The notes: a model not told the origin generated them from the sequence alone. Shown: positions 32,522-45,622, counted from the stretch's first letter. The stretch: DNA of 64,000 nucleotides from Phellopilus nigrolimitatus (GCA_021029095.1 JAJOHG010000035.1:186001-250000); one strand, 5' to 3'. A program made the numbers and translations.

Positions 32522-33580
32522 GATGAGAGGGGAACTAGCGAAAATAAAAAATTTGCGACGATCATACACACGTAACGTGATAGTGATTGAAATTACCATA
32601 TATGGTCTTTGGTAAGTGACATGCTTCCGAGCCGGCCGCCCATCCAATAATTTCAACTCTGCTCACCGCCTACAAGCTCGATCTTTCGTATGCCAAGCCA
32701 TGCTATCTCAGGATATTACAGCCGTTCCTGTCCCTCTAGCATCTCCATCTTTTCTTGAGCGCCGTGAAGAAAGCAATACGTTCTTTGCCCTGCAGGAACT
32801 GATCATCGTATCAAAAAGTGCTTAAACCCAGAATTGCTGGATTTTTTCGCATCTTAATGACTATCACACAGCACTTCTTTCCTCAGTGCATAATGTATTT
32901 CTTGACGTCGATACCATGTGGGACGAGGAACTCATCAAAGATAATAATATCTATACGGCTCGGTTCGACCTTTACGAACTGACAGGTATGGCCAACCACC
33001 TTGAACCCACCTTTGAACTTCGTGGCATCAACACAGCTTCGCCTCTCTTCGCACCATCTTCAGTGATCGGCACTTGCGGGACTTAATGGCGCGCTTATAC
33101 AGGCTGTCTGATAACCTCTTTCTATCTCGATAACTATATATGTAGCTGCCTTTCCTGAGAACGATGTTCATCTTGACTTCTGAAGGTTCAGCCCTGATGC
33201 CTTCTCAGGCGAAAAATCAGCTCCGTGGGCCTAAGCGCCCCGTATTCAAACGAAACGGTCTCAATCCGGATTTTCGACTGTTTTCTTTACTGACAATATC
33301 CGGGCGTTTCATAATGATGTCGACACAATTCGCTTTCCAACAATACGAAAGCGGAAATCCTCGCGGAAGTAAAACATTCCGTTGTCTGGCAGGTCCCAGG
33401 ACGGACTTCTATGCCATACTTGAGATTGTCGCAGGTAGACATAACTTTGCACAACGTCGGTGCATCTTAATTTCCAGAGGAGACCATTGAAAACAATTCG
33501 GGCTCGTCCTCGCCACCGATGAGCACTGTGTTCAATCGGGACCTTGCCCTGCGCTCGCGTTTCATGCGCTGTCCGTCGAA
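32522..33580. other. Intergenic, possible remnant related to the next gene
   Basis: A plus frame at 32886-33086 reads VFLDVDTMWDEELIKDNNIY and continues for about 40 codons with coding-like composition. I could not connect it to exons on either side. A minus frame at 33671-33309 shows no domain. The rest is featureless. Confidence 0.4.
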
Positions 33581-33590
33581 TGTATAAAAG
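33581..33590 (+). promoter_or_regulatory. TATA-like box of the 33698 gene
   Basis: TGTATAAAAG lies 108 bases upstream of the ATG at 33698 and is followed by a pyrimidine-rich leader, a usual arrangement for fungal promoters. Confidence 0.55.
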
Positions 33591-33697
33591 CCATCCGAAC
33601 CTCGATCGTTGTCCCTCATTCGACGCACTGTCTCCTGTGTAGTCTGTAATCCTCCAAAAACCTAGCTTCACATTTATCTCTCGCAGTCTCTTTTAAT

Positions 33698-36600
33698 ATG
33701 TGTCTTGGAAACCGCGCCGAAGTCTCTTCGCATTATATCAACAGCCAGCTCGGTGCTCTGTACGACAATGCGGCGCAGTGCACTACGAAGCATAGTACAG
33801 GCCTCAAGCCGACGATGAGTTCCGTCGAGTACGGGACGTGCCTCTACGAGTTTTACGGGCCCGGAAAGCACAGCCGTTACCAGCCCTCCCGCCTCGACCT
33901 TCCGTTCTTTGCGACGTTCGGTCGGCCGCGCGTCGAGTTTGTATGCAACCATGAGGTTATTCTCTTCCTTGACCTTCAGGATGGTCACTACAACCTCGAC
34001 ATCGCAAAAGCGTCGCCTAATAAGCAGTAAGTCGGCTCATAGCTGACATCAACTTTTTTTAAATTGATTTTTCAACATCTCTTCCAGTGAGCTTCACGAA
34101 TCGATCGATCCTTGCACGATCGCCTTCCGCATCACGTTCAGCACGCATGCCATTGAGAAGTTCCGTTGCTCTGCCATCGGCAACTCCGAGGACTACACAA
34201 TGATCCTTCATGTGTTGGACATGGAGTGTTAGTCGTTTTCCTGTCCCCTGACTTCGTCTTTTTTGATACAGAATTTGTTTTCTTTTTTTCTCTTAGCCGC
34301 TGTGTTCGTTCCTGAGCTTTCGCGCATACCCGGGATCACCTCTGTGACAGACGAGCGCAGCTACTACACAAACGACCGCAAGCTCACCGCACTGACGTAC
34401 TACCTTGCAACGTTTTACCTCCCAACGCTCAAGCGCGCGGGCCACCATGTTCTCTACTCGCTCCCTGACTTCGACAACCTCTCAAGCACGTCCGCGCATA
34501 TCGACTACTCTGTGATCAGCAAGCGCACGCTCGCGACAGACTCGCTCTTCGGGATCAGCGTCGACGATGTTAACACTTTCCTCCGCGGTCTCTGGCTCCA
34601 GGCGGCAGCGTTTATTGACGAATACGGACTGAAGATGGACACGGTCGCGAAGAGCTTCCTTGCTGAATTACGCACGCCTACGACTGATGGCATCGACGAT
34701 ATGCACATGCATCTGTACTTCGGGCCCCTCCAGGTCCAGCCGCTGTGCAAGCGCGAGGTCGTGCTGTACCTCAACATTCAAGATATCCACGTGTACTTGA
34801 ACGGTGGCTTTGACGGGTATGTTACAGCTCTTTCTACTTTCATTTGTTCAGTCGCCGACAATCTTGAAACCAGGAAACCGACCCACCAGCTTACGGACTG
34901 GAAAATCGCGTTTATTGTTGATATCGTCTACGAGGAGGTCGATGAAGGCTCTACCAGGCGCATCAAGCTTGATCTCGCGAGTAAGTTTTGAGTCGTGTCT
35001 ATTAATCTTAGTAAATACCTAACAACTCCCTCAGCCGCTCGCTATTGCGAGCACCTCTCGATCTTCGGCGAATACCACAACGTCGACCTACTCGTCCGCA
35101 TCAAGACCACCTTGATTCGCCAAATCACCACGTATTACCTCACTGTCCTCGAGACCTCCGAGACGACCGTTATCTTTCACCACGACAAGCGCGTGCACGT
35201 CGACGTCGACGACCAGTCAGATCCTGAGAGCGATGACGAGCATCACGGGCGCCCTAAAGACGATGACTTTCACGTGCACGACTGCACATGCCCGGACGAG
35301 GCGTCGTGCGGACACACTGGCGGGGTCCGATGGGGCGTCTTGCAGAAGCGCATCCTCACGCACACGCAGCCGGGCGACTTCGACCTCGTCACGGCAGTGA
35401 CGCAGGGCGCGATCAATGCGCACTTCAAGGCGCTCTGGGACGTCGCGCGTCGTCGGCTCAGCATGACCCCCGGCGGGAAGACCACGTGGGAGAGCGACTT
35501 GGACACGTGCCTCGCAGACTTTACGTTTTCCCACCCCGAGCACGGCGATGAGGTCTTCTTTGCATCGAGTTTCGCACCGCCGAAGGTGCAGCTCGTCTGT
35601 CGTGATGGCTCGTACAGTGTGATCTTTTACTTGCATCTCGTCGAGGGATTTTTAAAGACGCTGGGCTCAGGCAAGAGCCTCCAGCCGGGGTATGTTTTTA
35701 AGAACAAATCCAGTGTTTATCTGTTATTTACTGTGTTATATTTTCTTCAGATCTCATGCTCACCAATTCTCCCATTGGCGTCTTGCTTTCGAGATCGACC
35801 TCCAGCTCATCGAGTCCGCTGACGAGACCGTTCTGGAAACCATATCCAAGCGCATTGGACAACAGAAGCCTTCGAGCCTTAAGCAACTCGTGCTGGATCT
35901 TTCTAGTAGGTCAACTTTACTCCATGCTCACTGGGCTGGCTGATAATTTGGATTCTGCAATTGCAGCTGCCAAGTTCAACCTCTCTCTGTCGACCATCCC
36001 GGGCTTGCTTGATGGTACCGACTACCGTACTATCCGTGTTCGCCGCGAGGCCCTCGTGTACTACGTCCAGACTTGCTACTTCCCGGTGTTCAAGCGCGCA
36101 GGCCACCAGGTCCTCTACACCGTCCCGACCGTTAAGCAAGGCGTCACTGGCAACCGTCCCCATATATTCACGTCGCTGAGGTTCGAGATCGTGCCATTCA
36201 CTTACGCCCCCGGCGCCGCGCCCCTCGAGGGCCTCTACGGGCGCCACCGCGCGATCTTCGAGCGCAACGCGGTCGTTATCGTGGGCGTGACGGACGGCCG
36301 GCCGCTTCCGCCGCACGCGCTCCCGCGAGGCATCAACTGGACGTCGGGCACCGCGAACGAGGTCCCGCACGGCACGGTGTGCCTCTCGCGCAAGACGTTC
36401 CTCGAGGCGCGCCTGCTCACGCTGCTCGAGCGCGTGAACCGCGAAACGACGATCGTGCCCAGCTTCTCTGGCGTCGACGGCGGCGAGTGGATCCTCAAGC
36501 TGACGACGTGGGGCAAGCACGAGATGAAGAAGAACAGCGACTGCAAGTGGCGTGAGATCACTTCCGGGGAGCAGAGCCTCGACTTTGAATGGAAGAACAG

Positions 36601-37658
36601 GGACGAGTGGCGCTACGAGCATGAAGGCGACTTCGACAACAATGGCCTCTACACTGTCAACTGTAAGCCATTCCTTCTCTTTAAAATCTTGCGATCGATG
36701 TGCCTCTGATTCCTGATCTAAAGGCACAACCCGTAACATCCTGAGTCTGCCGACGGTCCGCAGTGCGAGTTCGACTATTCTCGTCAAGGGCACGATGAAA
36801 CTTGGTCTGTCATACAAAGGCGGAAGCAAGGACTGGAGGTGGGCACATTTCTTCCACATCATCGCCGAGAAAGCCAAGCTAATGTCCGGTATAACAGCGC
36901 CGAGATGACCGCGACGTGGTCCGCAGGCATCGTCCTCGCGTCCAGCGCGTCCGGGCTGCAGGTCCACCTCTCGCCCGCACACATCGCGCCGCACTTCCGC
37001 AGCTCGCACAGCACCTCGCCGGCGGGCGCGCCGGGGCACGCGACGCAGGCGCAGGCGTTCGCGCACCTGCAGGCGGAGTTCCCGCGCTCGCTCGACTTCA
37101 GCGCGCTCGTCGGCGCGCTGCGCGGCACGCTCGAGGGCACGTGGGGCGGCGTGCACGCACGCGCGTACGAGCTCGTGCTCGCGCACCCCGTATTCACGCG
37201 CCGCGGCGACCTGCTGCTCGAGCTCGCCGTGCGCGGCGCTGCGTCGGCGTCGGTGGGCGCCACGCACAGTACGGCGCTGCACGGCCGGCCGAGCGTGGCT
37301 AGCCTGAACGGCGCGACGGCGGTGGGTATGCACGGCCAGAACGGGAACGCGACGAGCGAGCATTGGTTTCGTCACGGTAAGCGCTCGCACTGTTTTCGTT
37401 TTTTCTCTCTTCACTGGCTGACGAATCTGCCCCCCGACAGTCGTCCGAAAAGCAGGCGATGCAGTCCAGGCGGTGGTCGCAACCCCCGGATCGGATGCTA
37501 ACGGTTCTGCTACGTTCTCTCGTATGTCTAGCGCCTCGAAAGTCAGTACCGTCTCGCACCAGACCGTCACCCAGGAGCGCGCAATGTCAGTCGAGCACAG
37601 AGCCGAAGTTGCCTATTCAGAGTCAGGTTCTGACGTCGACGAGGTGGAGGATCTGTAG
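33698..37658 (+). CDS. Large multi-exon protein with a triplicated motif, unknown function
   Basis: This is a protein of roughly 1,100 residues in about a dozen exons. Exon 1 is 33698-34026, exon 2 34088-34227 and exon 3 starts at 34297. Later joins include LDLA/TARYCEHL across 34981-35035 and LDLS/TAKFNLSL near 35905-35967. A motif recurs three times: CNHEVILFLDLQDGHYNLD, CKREVVLYLNIQDIHVYLN and a CRDGSYSVIFYLHL variant. Each is followed by an amphipathic DWKIAF(I)VDI or HWRLAFEIDL block, and in two cases by KLDL/VLDL-(S/A)TA. Between repeats lie (K/T)RAGH(H/Q)VLY(S/T)(L/V)P segments. The middle has CTCPDEASCGHTGG, a possible metal-binding or disulphide loop. The C-terminal region is Ala-rich, then Ser-rich and acidic (SESGSDVDEVEDL). 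I have seen similar proteins only in Agaricomycetes and know of no assigned function. Confidence 0.8.
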
Positions 37659-38591
37659 GTGGTGGTGTGTGAGCTGCTGCTTCCGCTGCTGCTGCTGCGC
37701 AGAGACGCCTTATATCGAGGTATAGTTTGATATATGTTTTCTTATTTGTCTCTACAGACATTCCCTTGACTGCTTGATTCCTTTTTTCATTTCGATTTGT
37801 TGAACACTCTTTCCTATAAAAATGTCTCCTGTGCCCGACAATGTTCACATAGTGCTCGATAGCTGTCTCTTATTTTCCGTAATCTCAGTACTAAGCTACA
37901 ATATTACATACCCCACTTTCGCAAATATAGCATGCGTAGCAGATGCTCTGAGATAGACTATGTCTTAAATTTCGGTAAAGCTCAGCCAGACACTTCTGGG
38001 TTCGCCCAAAATTTGGACTTTGATTACAAGCATAAAACTGGCACTAAACCCTCACAGAGCACTGCAAAGACTATGGCTGATTTAGTAGAACGCTTTCGTG
38101 CTGCGGACGAAGAATGCACGAAGGGTAAGATTTCTGGACATTGCAAGGCGGGTCGCTGTCATGATTGGATTCGGCTTCGCTGCTTTGCAGCACGTTCTCT
38201 GAAACCCGTCGAAAATTATAGCAGGCGGAGAACAGACATCCGAATAGGCCTCTAACGTTTGGAAGCCAAAATGAAGTGTCAAAGAGCCTGGATTGAACAA
38301 AGGCGATGGCATAAGCCGTCTCATCTGTGGTTATAACCTGAATGTTTGAACGAAAAGCCAAAAACAACATTTTGTCTGTCGAAGGAACAACACTATGTAT
38401 GATACAAAATCACAGAAAGCGAGCAAAGCAAGACACGCAATTCTCGGAGCACAATATCCCAACGGAAGGAAAAAGAGAAAGTGAAAAAGTAGGGGAACGA
38501 AGGAAAGGGTAAAAATACAACACAAACAAGAATTTCTTCAGCAAAAAGAAAAGAAAGAAAGTCTTGCACTAGACATCGGATACGACACCAA
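37659..38591. other. Intergenic, no feature seen
   Basis: This lies between two convergent genes. Short frames (37932-38255 plus, 38370-38071 minus) lack domains and splice support. A CTGCTGCTGCTGCTG run follows the upstream stop codon at 37675. Confidence 0.5.
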
Positions 38592-39077
38592 CTAAACCCA
38601 CATAGCTCCGAAGAGCGTGCCAAGGACCACGAGCGCCGCAAGCCGAACGTGTCCGAGAGCCGCCACGGGTCTCATTCCCCCAGAGGTGGTGCCGGTGCTG
38701 CTGCTCGGAGTCGGCGGCGCGATGGGCCGCGTGCTCGTTATGGTCGTTACGATGCTCTCCGAGCTCGTCCCGCTCGCGGACGAGGCGCTCGCGGAGGCCG
38801 TCGAGCTCAGCGGCGTGAACGACAGCGACAGCGACGCGCTGGACGGCGACGAGGAAGAGGATGAGGTACTGGACGCGGAAGAGCCAAGCGTGGTGGTGAA
38901 GACGGACGTGCCGGGCGGCTGCGTGAAGATTGTCGTAATCGTGAGGACCGTGGACGTGGACGACCCGGAGGTCTGGCCGTCTGTCGTTGCTGTTGTCGTT
39001 ATTATTGTCGTCTCGGTTCCGGACCCGGACCCGGTGCTAGTTTCAGTGCCCGTGCTTGTCCCGGTGGTTGTATCGCC

Positions 39078-39110
<33 letters not shown>

Positions 39111-39609
39111 TCCGCTTGCGGAAGTGGACGTAGACGCAGACGTGGACGTCGTCGAAAGCGTGACCGAAGCGGACGAAACTGCGCGTGGGTTGAGTCTCAG
39201 TATCGAGTGTACTAGAACGCGCGAGGCGAGGGGGGAATAAAATAAAACAAAATAAAAATAGAAACTGAGAAGGAAACGCACAGGCGGCGCACTCCGCCTG
39301 GATCTGCTGGTTCCCTCTCTGCTGGTCGGCCGCGTCGCAGGAGGTTCCGAAGCACTGCGCGACGGCAGAGAGGAAGGTTTGCGACGTGCAAGTGCACGGG
39401 AGGTTTTGCCTGTCCGGCGCGCCGGTGTTAGACTGAAAATGACAGACGAAAGACAGCAGACTCACGGACTCGCACACCCCACCGCCGACGACGGCCGTCG
39501 TCGCACAGGCCAGAGCGCACGCGGGGAAGTTCCCCTGCGCCGCCGCAGTGCCTACGCAGTGTAGAACGAACAGGAAGGCCGACGCCGCCAACACGAATCC
39601 TCTGGACAT
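38592..39609 (-). CDS. CFEM-domain protein, Ser/Thr-rich and GPI-anchored
   Basis: This is a secreted cell-wall or membrane-anchored protein. The order is a signal peptide (MSRGFVLAASAFLFVLHCVG), then a CFEM domain with eight cysteines (FPACALACATTAVVGGGVCE, LPCTCTS, VAQCFGTSCDAAD, IQAECAA). An intron at 39281-39179 follows, then a long Ser/Thr stalk with an STSTSTSTSTS minisatellite, and a hydrophobic C-terminus (LAALVVLGTLFGAMWV) after a small-residue stretch, as expected for GPI attachment. CFEM proteins bind haem or act in adhesion and host interaction; which applies here cannot be told. A 33-base in-frame segment between CES and SNTG (GTGAGT...TTCAG) could be an unusually short intron, giving 304 or 293 residues. 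Confidence 0.9.
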
Positions 39610-42600
39610 GGCTGGACTGTGAACGCTTGAGCGTAAAGGGCGGACGCGAGATGGAGGTTCAGAGCAAAGAGCGAGCGCGCGTGGACATGGAGGATCAGGA
39701 AGAGAAGGCGTTGAAGCGACGTGGCTCTGGCATGAAAGCATGCGGCCCCAATTTGAACAGAAGCTGCAAGAAGTCCGCTACTACTTAGTAGCGCGGTGGT
39801 CGCATGATCTCCTCCTAATATCTTTCCATTTCCCTGCTCGTTGGGAGCTTACGAGGTAAGCTGCAATCATAAATATTTAGACAGTTGGAGACAGCAGGCA
39901 TGGAGACAAATTGAAACAGATATATCACTGGACGTTCAGGCAACGCTGAGGCACTCACTGGAGATCATGAAGTGTGATCATGAAAGATCTCTAAATCGGA
40001 GTTTCAATTTCTCGGATGTAGTAAAATGTGGCTCCGAAGCGACCGCTCTCGCAGAATCGCCCTTTCGCCTCATACATACCGTCTTTTCTGTCATAAATAT
40101 TCATAATATGTCTAGTAGATACCGCGGGATAGATAAAACAGTATTATTGAATTTCGTCCAGGAAGAATATAATTTGTCTCAAGCCGGCCTTTTTGTAGGC
40201 CTCTAAGACATTCTTACAATTCAGAACATTACCGAGCCCTCGAACAAATTGCAGAAAAAGATATAGTAGACCTTGGAGATGCGCCTCATCACAGTCTGAT
40301 ACAGTTTCGCGTATCAGATTATACAAGGGCTTGAGAATATTCTCCTGACTCGGCTTCAATGCAACATGATACATCTTCCGAAAAGTCTTGTAAGTCTACG
40401 GTAGGCATGTAACAAATACAGGCTAATTATTCTGAGCCTTCGAGAGCCAGGACGCAGCAGCTGAGGCTACATAGGCGAGCTGTGCCCAATTCTGCATCGG
40501 TCCCTCTGCATGATACGAAAAGTATGCACACGTTAGAAAATACATTTACTTGCGTCCAGGTTTTCTTTTTTTTTCTATGTGTAAAGAATGGCTCAGAAAT
40601 AGGAGTGACCCGAATAGAAGCGAGGGCTCTTTGTATATACAGAAAAGTCGAAAAACCCCGGCATATCTGTCTCTCATTCTCAATCAAGCCCCCTAGTGAG
40701 TTCAACCGATTCCAGCAACCAGAGTACCTGAATAACTGAATCAATTTTAAGCCGAACCGGCCACAAGGTGTTGCATCTGAATTTACGTCGCCGTGCCGAC
40801 GCGCGACTAGAGGGCCAGGAGGGCCATTCAACGAACACGGAAAGCAACACCAATATATATACATAACTGTACATATATTTCCTATTACTTGCGGCTTGCG
40901 TGACATATCTCAGACCGCGCACCCGTCTACACAGCGAAGCTTTAGCACACAATCGCGCCTACGACGGGCACGCACGGCCGCGCACTGGCGCGCTCGACAG
41001 CGTCGCGCGCGATGGCGCATTGTGTCCCGTGTCGATGTCCAGAACTACGCGTTACCCACGGCGTCGCACCAAGGCTGCCACTCGAGCCGCGGCACTTCCT
41101 GGCACGCTTCCGTCAGCGCGGAGACCAAGACCATAGCACGCACCGTACAATAATTTATGTCTGCCCATCCGATGATGTGAGACTAAATCTGACATACGAT
41201 GCAGAATCTGGAGCCCAACGCGTTTTTGTTTTCGTTTTTTTTTTTTCATGCTCCAGGAATGGATGGATGAATGGATGGAAGGGTTTCACTGCGGGATATC
41301 GGAAGCGACCCTATTTGTCCGTGCATCTAAAATAGAAGGAACTCGTCCGTTAAAGTATTTAAAGCAAAATAAAACAGCGTCGTGACTGGAAAACCCAAGA
41401 TCCCAGATAAAGACTTTGGACTTGTAGGTCGCTGAGAGGGACAGGGACACGACTTTTTCGAAATCTCGCTGTTTGAGCCACAAGTCGGTGCAGTCCAACT
41501 AGCCCCAGTTCCTCACGACTATACCCTCTGCCCAAATGCTTATCTCTATCCGGAGGCGAGAAAGAAACGCTGAGGTCCGTAAGGACCGTATTTACGTTCT
41601 CCCAACCCAGTTAACCACGTACCCGGATGCGCCCCTGCCCGAGACTAAACGGCGTCCCGGTGCCTCCCGCGGACGCGTAAAGCGAAGCGGGGAAGAACGA
41701 GAAAAGGCCCGAGGGGAAGGTCCTGAGTCCTGAGTTTCGGAAAGGCCGTCGCGGACAGCCAGAGTTCGTCGACGAAGACCCATCAAGCGGGAGTTCCGAG
41801 CTCGCGATACGCAGCTCTTTGACTATCACCCGGACAGATATCTGAGGAGCAGCTCGACGGGTCCGTGGTCTTCCTTTCCGCGGAGATTGAGGTGCAGAAT
41901 AAGGGCCCACCTAGATAATATGGGACCGAAGTCGGCATCGTTCCTCGAAGGGGCACACCAACGGTGCGCATACCGCGTGTTGATAGATGGGCTTTTCTAG
42001 GTTGTGCAGGAGCTCGAGGCCGTGGACCTTCTCCTGACAGGCAGGGACGCGCAGGAGACTATCTAGGACCAGCACGATCACGCCTGTGAACAGATCGAGA
42101 CCCGACAGAAGTCCAGATTCCATTATACGGTGGGTGCGCCAGAAGGCTCCGAGAACGAAGCGTGATATTAAGAGAGAAAAGGGGACACCAAGGACAGGAC
42201 GTGCGTGCGTACGTTTTGCCGCTGCCCTCAACAGCATCCTCCACATCTGCAGCACAAACGGCTCAATAGGCTCAAGAAAGGCGCTTGAGAATATGGCTGG
42301 GAGGCTTATCTACCTGAATCGTTTGCACGTCCCTTGCGAAATTAAGCGAGGCCTTTGCATTCTGGTGCGCAAAATCGACGCGAAGAGACAGCGCGAAGCT
42401 AGCGGGAGCTAAGAGCCGTGCAATCTAATCGACAATCTCTGGTGGAAGCGATAGGATCAGTTGTGGGCGCATCGGCACCATGGCAAGCAAATATTTAGAG
42501 CCAAAGATAATGCAAGGATACGGTGTGTGTAGTATACACCTGTATAGTGAGACCCGAAGGAAATGAGCCGGAAGAAGATCGTTTTCGGTGAAATGTATGA

Positions 42601-43084
42601 TTACCTTTTTTGGTGTTATTTCTTCACAAAATACACAAAACGTATGTGCCAAAACTGTTTCCTCCTGCGAGTCCAAGTCTCCTGCCTCGATTATCATTGC
42701 CAAATAAAAAAGAACTACTTAGCTATTTCATTACTTCTAGTGGTTTATGTATGCATGGCACAAGACCGAAAACATCCCGTGTTGTTGTGCAGCGTCACGT
42801 CGGCCGGATCACTATGTATCAAGCGCCGCATCACAGGAAGTAACGTTCCGAGCATTGATGTTGCTCACCCATCAGAACCTGGATACGATATATGTATTCA
42901 GAAGGTAGAAATACCCGAGCACGCGTGGCCCGTTTACCCCCTCTGGCAATCTCAAGTCGATGCACCGTATTCATGGCCTCGCGGGGCCTTTGACTTCCAA
43001 TCATATCTCTCCCCACCCGCCCCTCTTTTCCGTGCCCCGCACCCGCCACTCCTTTACTTCCTTCTTTCTTTTGTCGAATTCGCC
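39610..43084. other. Gene-poor stretch, no supportable gene
   Basis: Frames at 40374-40144 (minus), 40896-41335 (plus), 42255-41611 (minus) and 42563-43186 (plus) were examined. The minus frame near 42150 contains RIMESGLLSGLDLFTGVIVL, which could be one membrane segment of a decayed fungal membrane protein, but neighbouring segments do not complete a family. A poly-T tract lies at 41232-41247. Confidence 0.4.
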
Positions 43085-45622
43085 ATGACGCACGTCTCCG
43101 CGAGCGCGTTCTGCGTCTGGGCGGTGCTGTCGACCGCGGTGCGTGCACGCCGATCCTTGCGCGTTCATATTGGCGCGCCCGGCTGACTTCTGGCGCTTAT
43201 TCACTGTATAGCTCGGCGCGTTTCTCCTGGGCCATCTGTGGCGGTTCGACCGGTTCAAATGCCTGAAGTAAGGACACGCGTCAGGGCAGATGTGCAGTCG
43301 CTGACGGAGATTGCAGGTGGTCGAACTCGCCGTACTCGGGCTCGTTCAAGCGCATTATGACTGTGAGCATCCATCCACCCACGCATGTTTGTAGAGACCG
43401 GGCACGCGCTCATGCTAGGCTGCTGCAGTACACGTATCTAATAACGATCCCCCTCATCATGATATATTCCTTCGGATTCACGTACATTAAATACAAGGAG
43501 GGGTTCATCGACATTGCGGGGACTAGTGCGTACATTTCAATCCAGACCACACCTATCTTGTACTCATTCAACGTGCACCTGCGCCCTGCACTGTGCGCCA
43601 GTCGTGACGAAGCCATACAACTTCTGGGACGAGAGGTACCAGCGTGTAATCTTCCCGCTGATGATGGTCTTTTCGTTCGCCTGGTCTTTTGAAATGTGCG
43701 TTGCGCTCGGTTTATTCGATTCTGTGTCCCATCCTCATCGTCTCCTATCTCTTTCGCATGCGCAGGATCACACATCTCGAAGGTAAGTCTTCCCACCTCC
43801 AATTTCCAATCCCAATTCCGTATGCGGCGCCCCCTATCGCGTCTTCACATCCATGCCCGTGCTTCGCAGTCTTCCATCGTCCCTGCTTCCTCTAAACGTC
43901 CCTTATATTGAAATACACTGGCCTCAAATAGAGCTCTGCTTCTGGCTCTTCCTTTTGAACGCGGGCCCGCAGCAGCCCGACTGGTTCCGGAGCCCGTTCT
44001 TCCGCCTGTGGATGGCGGGCTCGTTCGTTGCCGTTCGTTTACTGTGCCCATCAGTCACGATCGCGTACCGGGGCGACCCACTGAGCGTGCGTATTCCCGC
44101 TGTCTTCTCATCGTCACTATTGAAATTGTGGCTAATCTTAAACGCATGGAAATGACGGTGCGGAATACAGTGTGAGGCACACACGTTCCTTGCGGGAAGC
44201 GTCGGCGACCTCGTTCTGACCACCGCGTTTATCCCGATCCTGTTGTCCTTCCCGAACTTCTTGCGCAAAGTGGTGCGTACTATCTCCAGCGAGTAGGTTT
44301 GAGTTTGAGAATCGAAAACTCGGTAATTTTGCAGAAAGCCGAAGGCGTCGATCCGTCCATCGTCATCCGTCTGCGCAAATTCTACGAGCTAAATGTACGT
44401 CCTGACTATTATTCTCGATGCTTGAAATCGAACCAAATTATTTAGGTCGTCCGCATCATCTTCCGCTTTCTCATGCACATCCCGCTCCTTGCGCTCGGCG
44501 CGGATGGGGTGCAGGCGCACAAGCACGAACTTAACGAAAGCATGTGAGTATGCACGTCTATTCATGAAACTCAATGTTGATATATCTGTGAAGGTTCTGG
44601 ACGGATCTCTTCTCCATCGTCGCGGGGCTGGGCTGCGTGTTCTCCTCCGTGTGCACTCTCCTCGTGCGCACCAACCTATAATTTTATGGGATGGCCCTGG
44701 CTGACCCCTTCTCCCAGATCTTTTTCCCCCGGTCGTACGAGGCCGAGTACCAAGCGAACGAAGCGTCGCAGCACCGCTCGAACCACACGCGTTCATCGCT
44801 GCAGACCTCTCGCCCTGGCGCGCAGGAGAGCTCGAGCGCGGGCCGCAGCCAGGCGCTGACGATGACGGTAGTGGACTCGGTGCGCGCGCGCTTCGCGGCG
44901 CCTCTTGCGGCTTCCGGGACGGCGCCATACTGAGCCGCAGCTAGAGGGCCGCCGCATGCGGCCGACCGCGCGCGCGGGGACCGTGCCTGCGCCGACGTCT
45001 GGTGCGGGGCTGGCGCGCCTTGCGCGTGCGGAGAGCGAGGCGGAGACGACGAAGGACGCGACGGGGACGTACCTCCTCACGGACTCGCCGGTGCTGCGCG
45101 CGGAGGCGCTCGCGCGCGCGAAGCCCGGGTACGAGAGCGAGGATGCGGACTGCGGACGTGGACGCGCTGGACCTCGACGGCGTAGAGACGCTCGCAAGCA
45201 GGGGCGGCCTGGCGCGGGTGCGCGCGCACCTCGCGGACGCGCCGGCGTACTGCACGGAGGGCGACCCGTGGGCGGACGCGAAGGCCGCGGAGGACGGCGG
45301 CGTGAGGGCGCTGCCGGAAATGGCGTACGAAACACCGCCACACACGCCGCGGCACCTGGGATTCGCGCTGGGGCTCGCGACGGGCGCGGGCACGCTGACT
45401 GCGGCGAACGTGCAGCGGCATAACGTGCGCCAGTCGCAGATCAACCCACTCGTGCACTCGTTTACGTCGCCCATCGGTGCGTGCTTAGTGCTTTGCGCCA
45501 TACGAAGAAACGCGTTACTGATTAATTTCTTTTCTACTTCTGTTTTGATAGATCTCCTGGAGCGGAGAGAAACGCCGCACCCTGGGACGCCGCGGCGCTC
45601 GCAGTCCGGGTGGGGCGTGTAA
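43085..45622 (+). CDS. Eight-pass fungal integral membrane protein, unknown function
   Basis: More than ten short exons splice into one membrane protein. Segments in order are ASAFCVWAVLSTALGAFLLG, FDRFKCLKWSNSPYSGSFKR, YTYLITIPLIMIYSFGF, KPYNFWDERYQRVIFPLMMV, MITHLEELCFWLFLLNAG, DPLSCEAHTFLAGSVGDLVL, FPNFLRKVKAEGVDPSIVIR, LNVVRIIFRFLMHIPLLALG and MFWTDLFSIVAGLGCVFSSV. I recognise this order (HLEELCFW, CEAHTFLAGS, EGVD, NESMFWTDL) as a conserved basidiomycete membrane family without an assigned role. A disordered basic tail follows. The stop after GTAPY at 44931 is avoided by an intron GTGCGC...CGCAG (about 44879-44940), leading to VDS/LEGRRMRPT. A further tail intron with GTACGA...AAGCAG (about 45130-45201) keeps the frame. 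The end is SQSGWGV with stop at 45620. Confidence 0.75.

Noticed and set aside
35903..37570. 555-codon open frame on the minus strand
   Set aside because: It is antisense to well-supported exons of the 33698-37658 gene, is Arg/Ala-rich and has no domain.
38617..39240. 207-codon plus-strand Val/Asp-rich frame
   Set aside because: It is antisense to the Ser/Thr stalk of the CFEM protein; produced by the repetitive codons.
41611..42255. Possible fungal multi-pass membrane protein fragment
   Set aside because: One hydrophobic segment resembles a transmembrane helix of such families, but adjoining segments, start and splicing could not be found.
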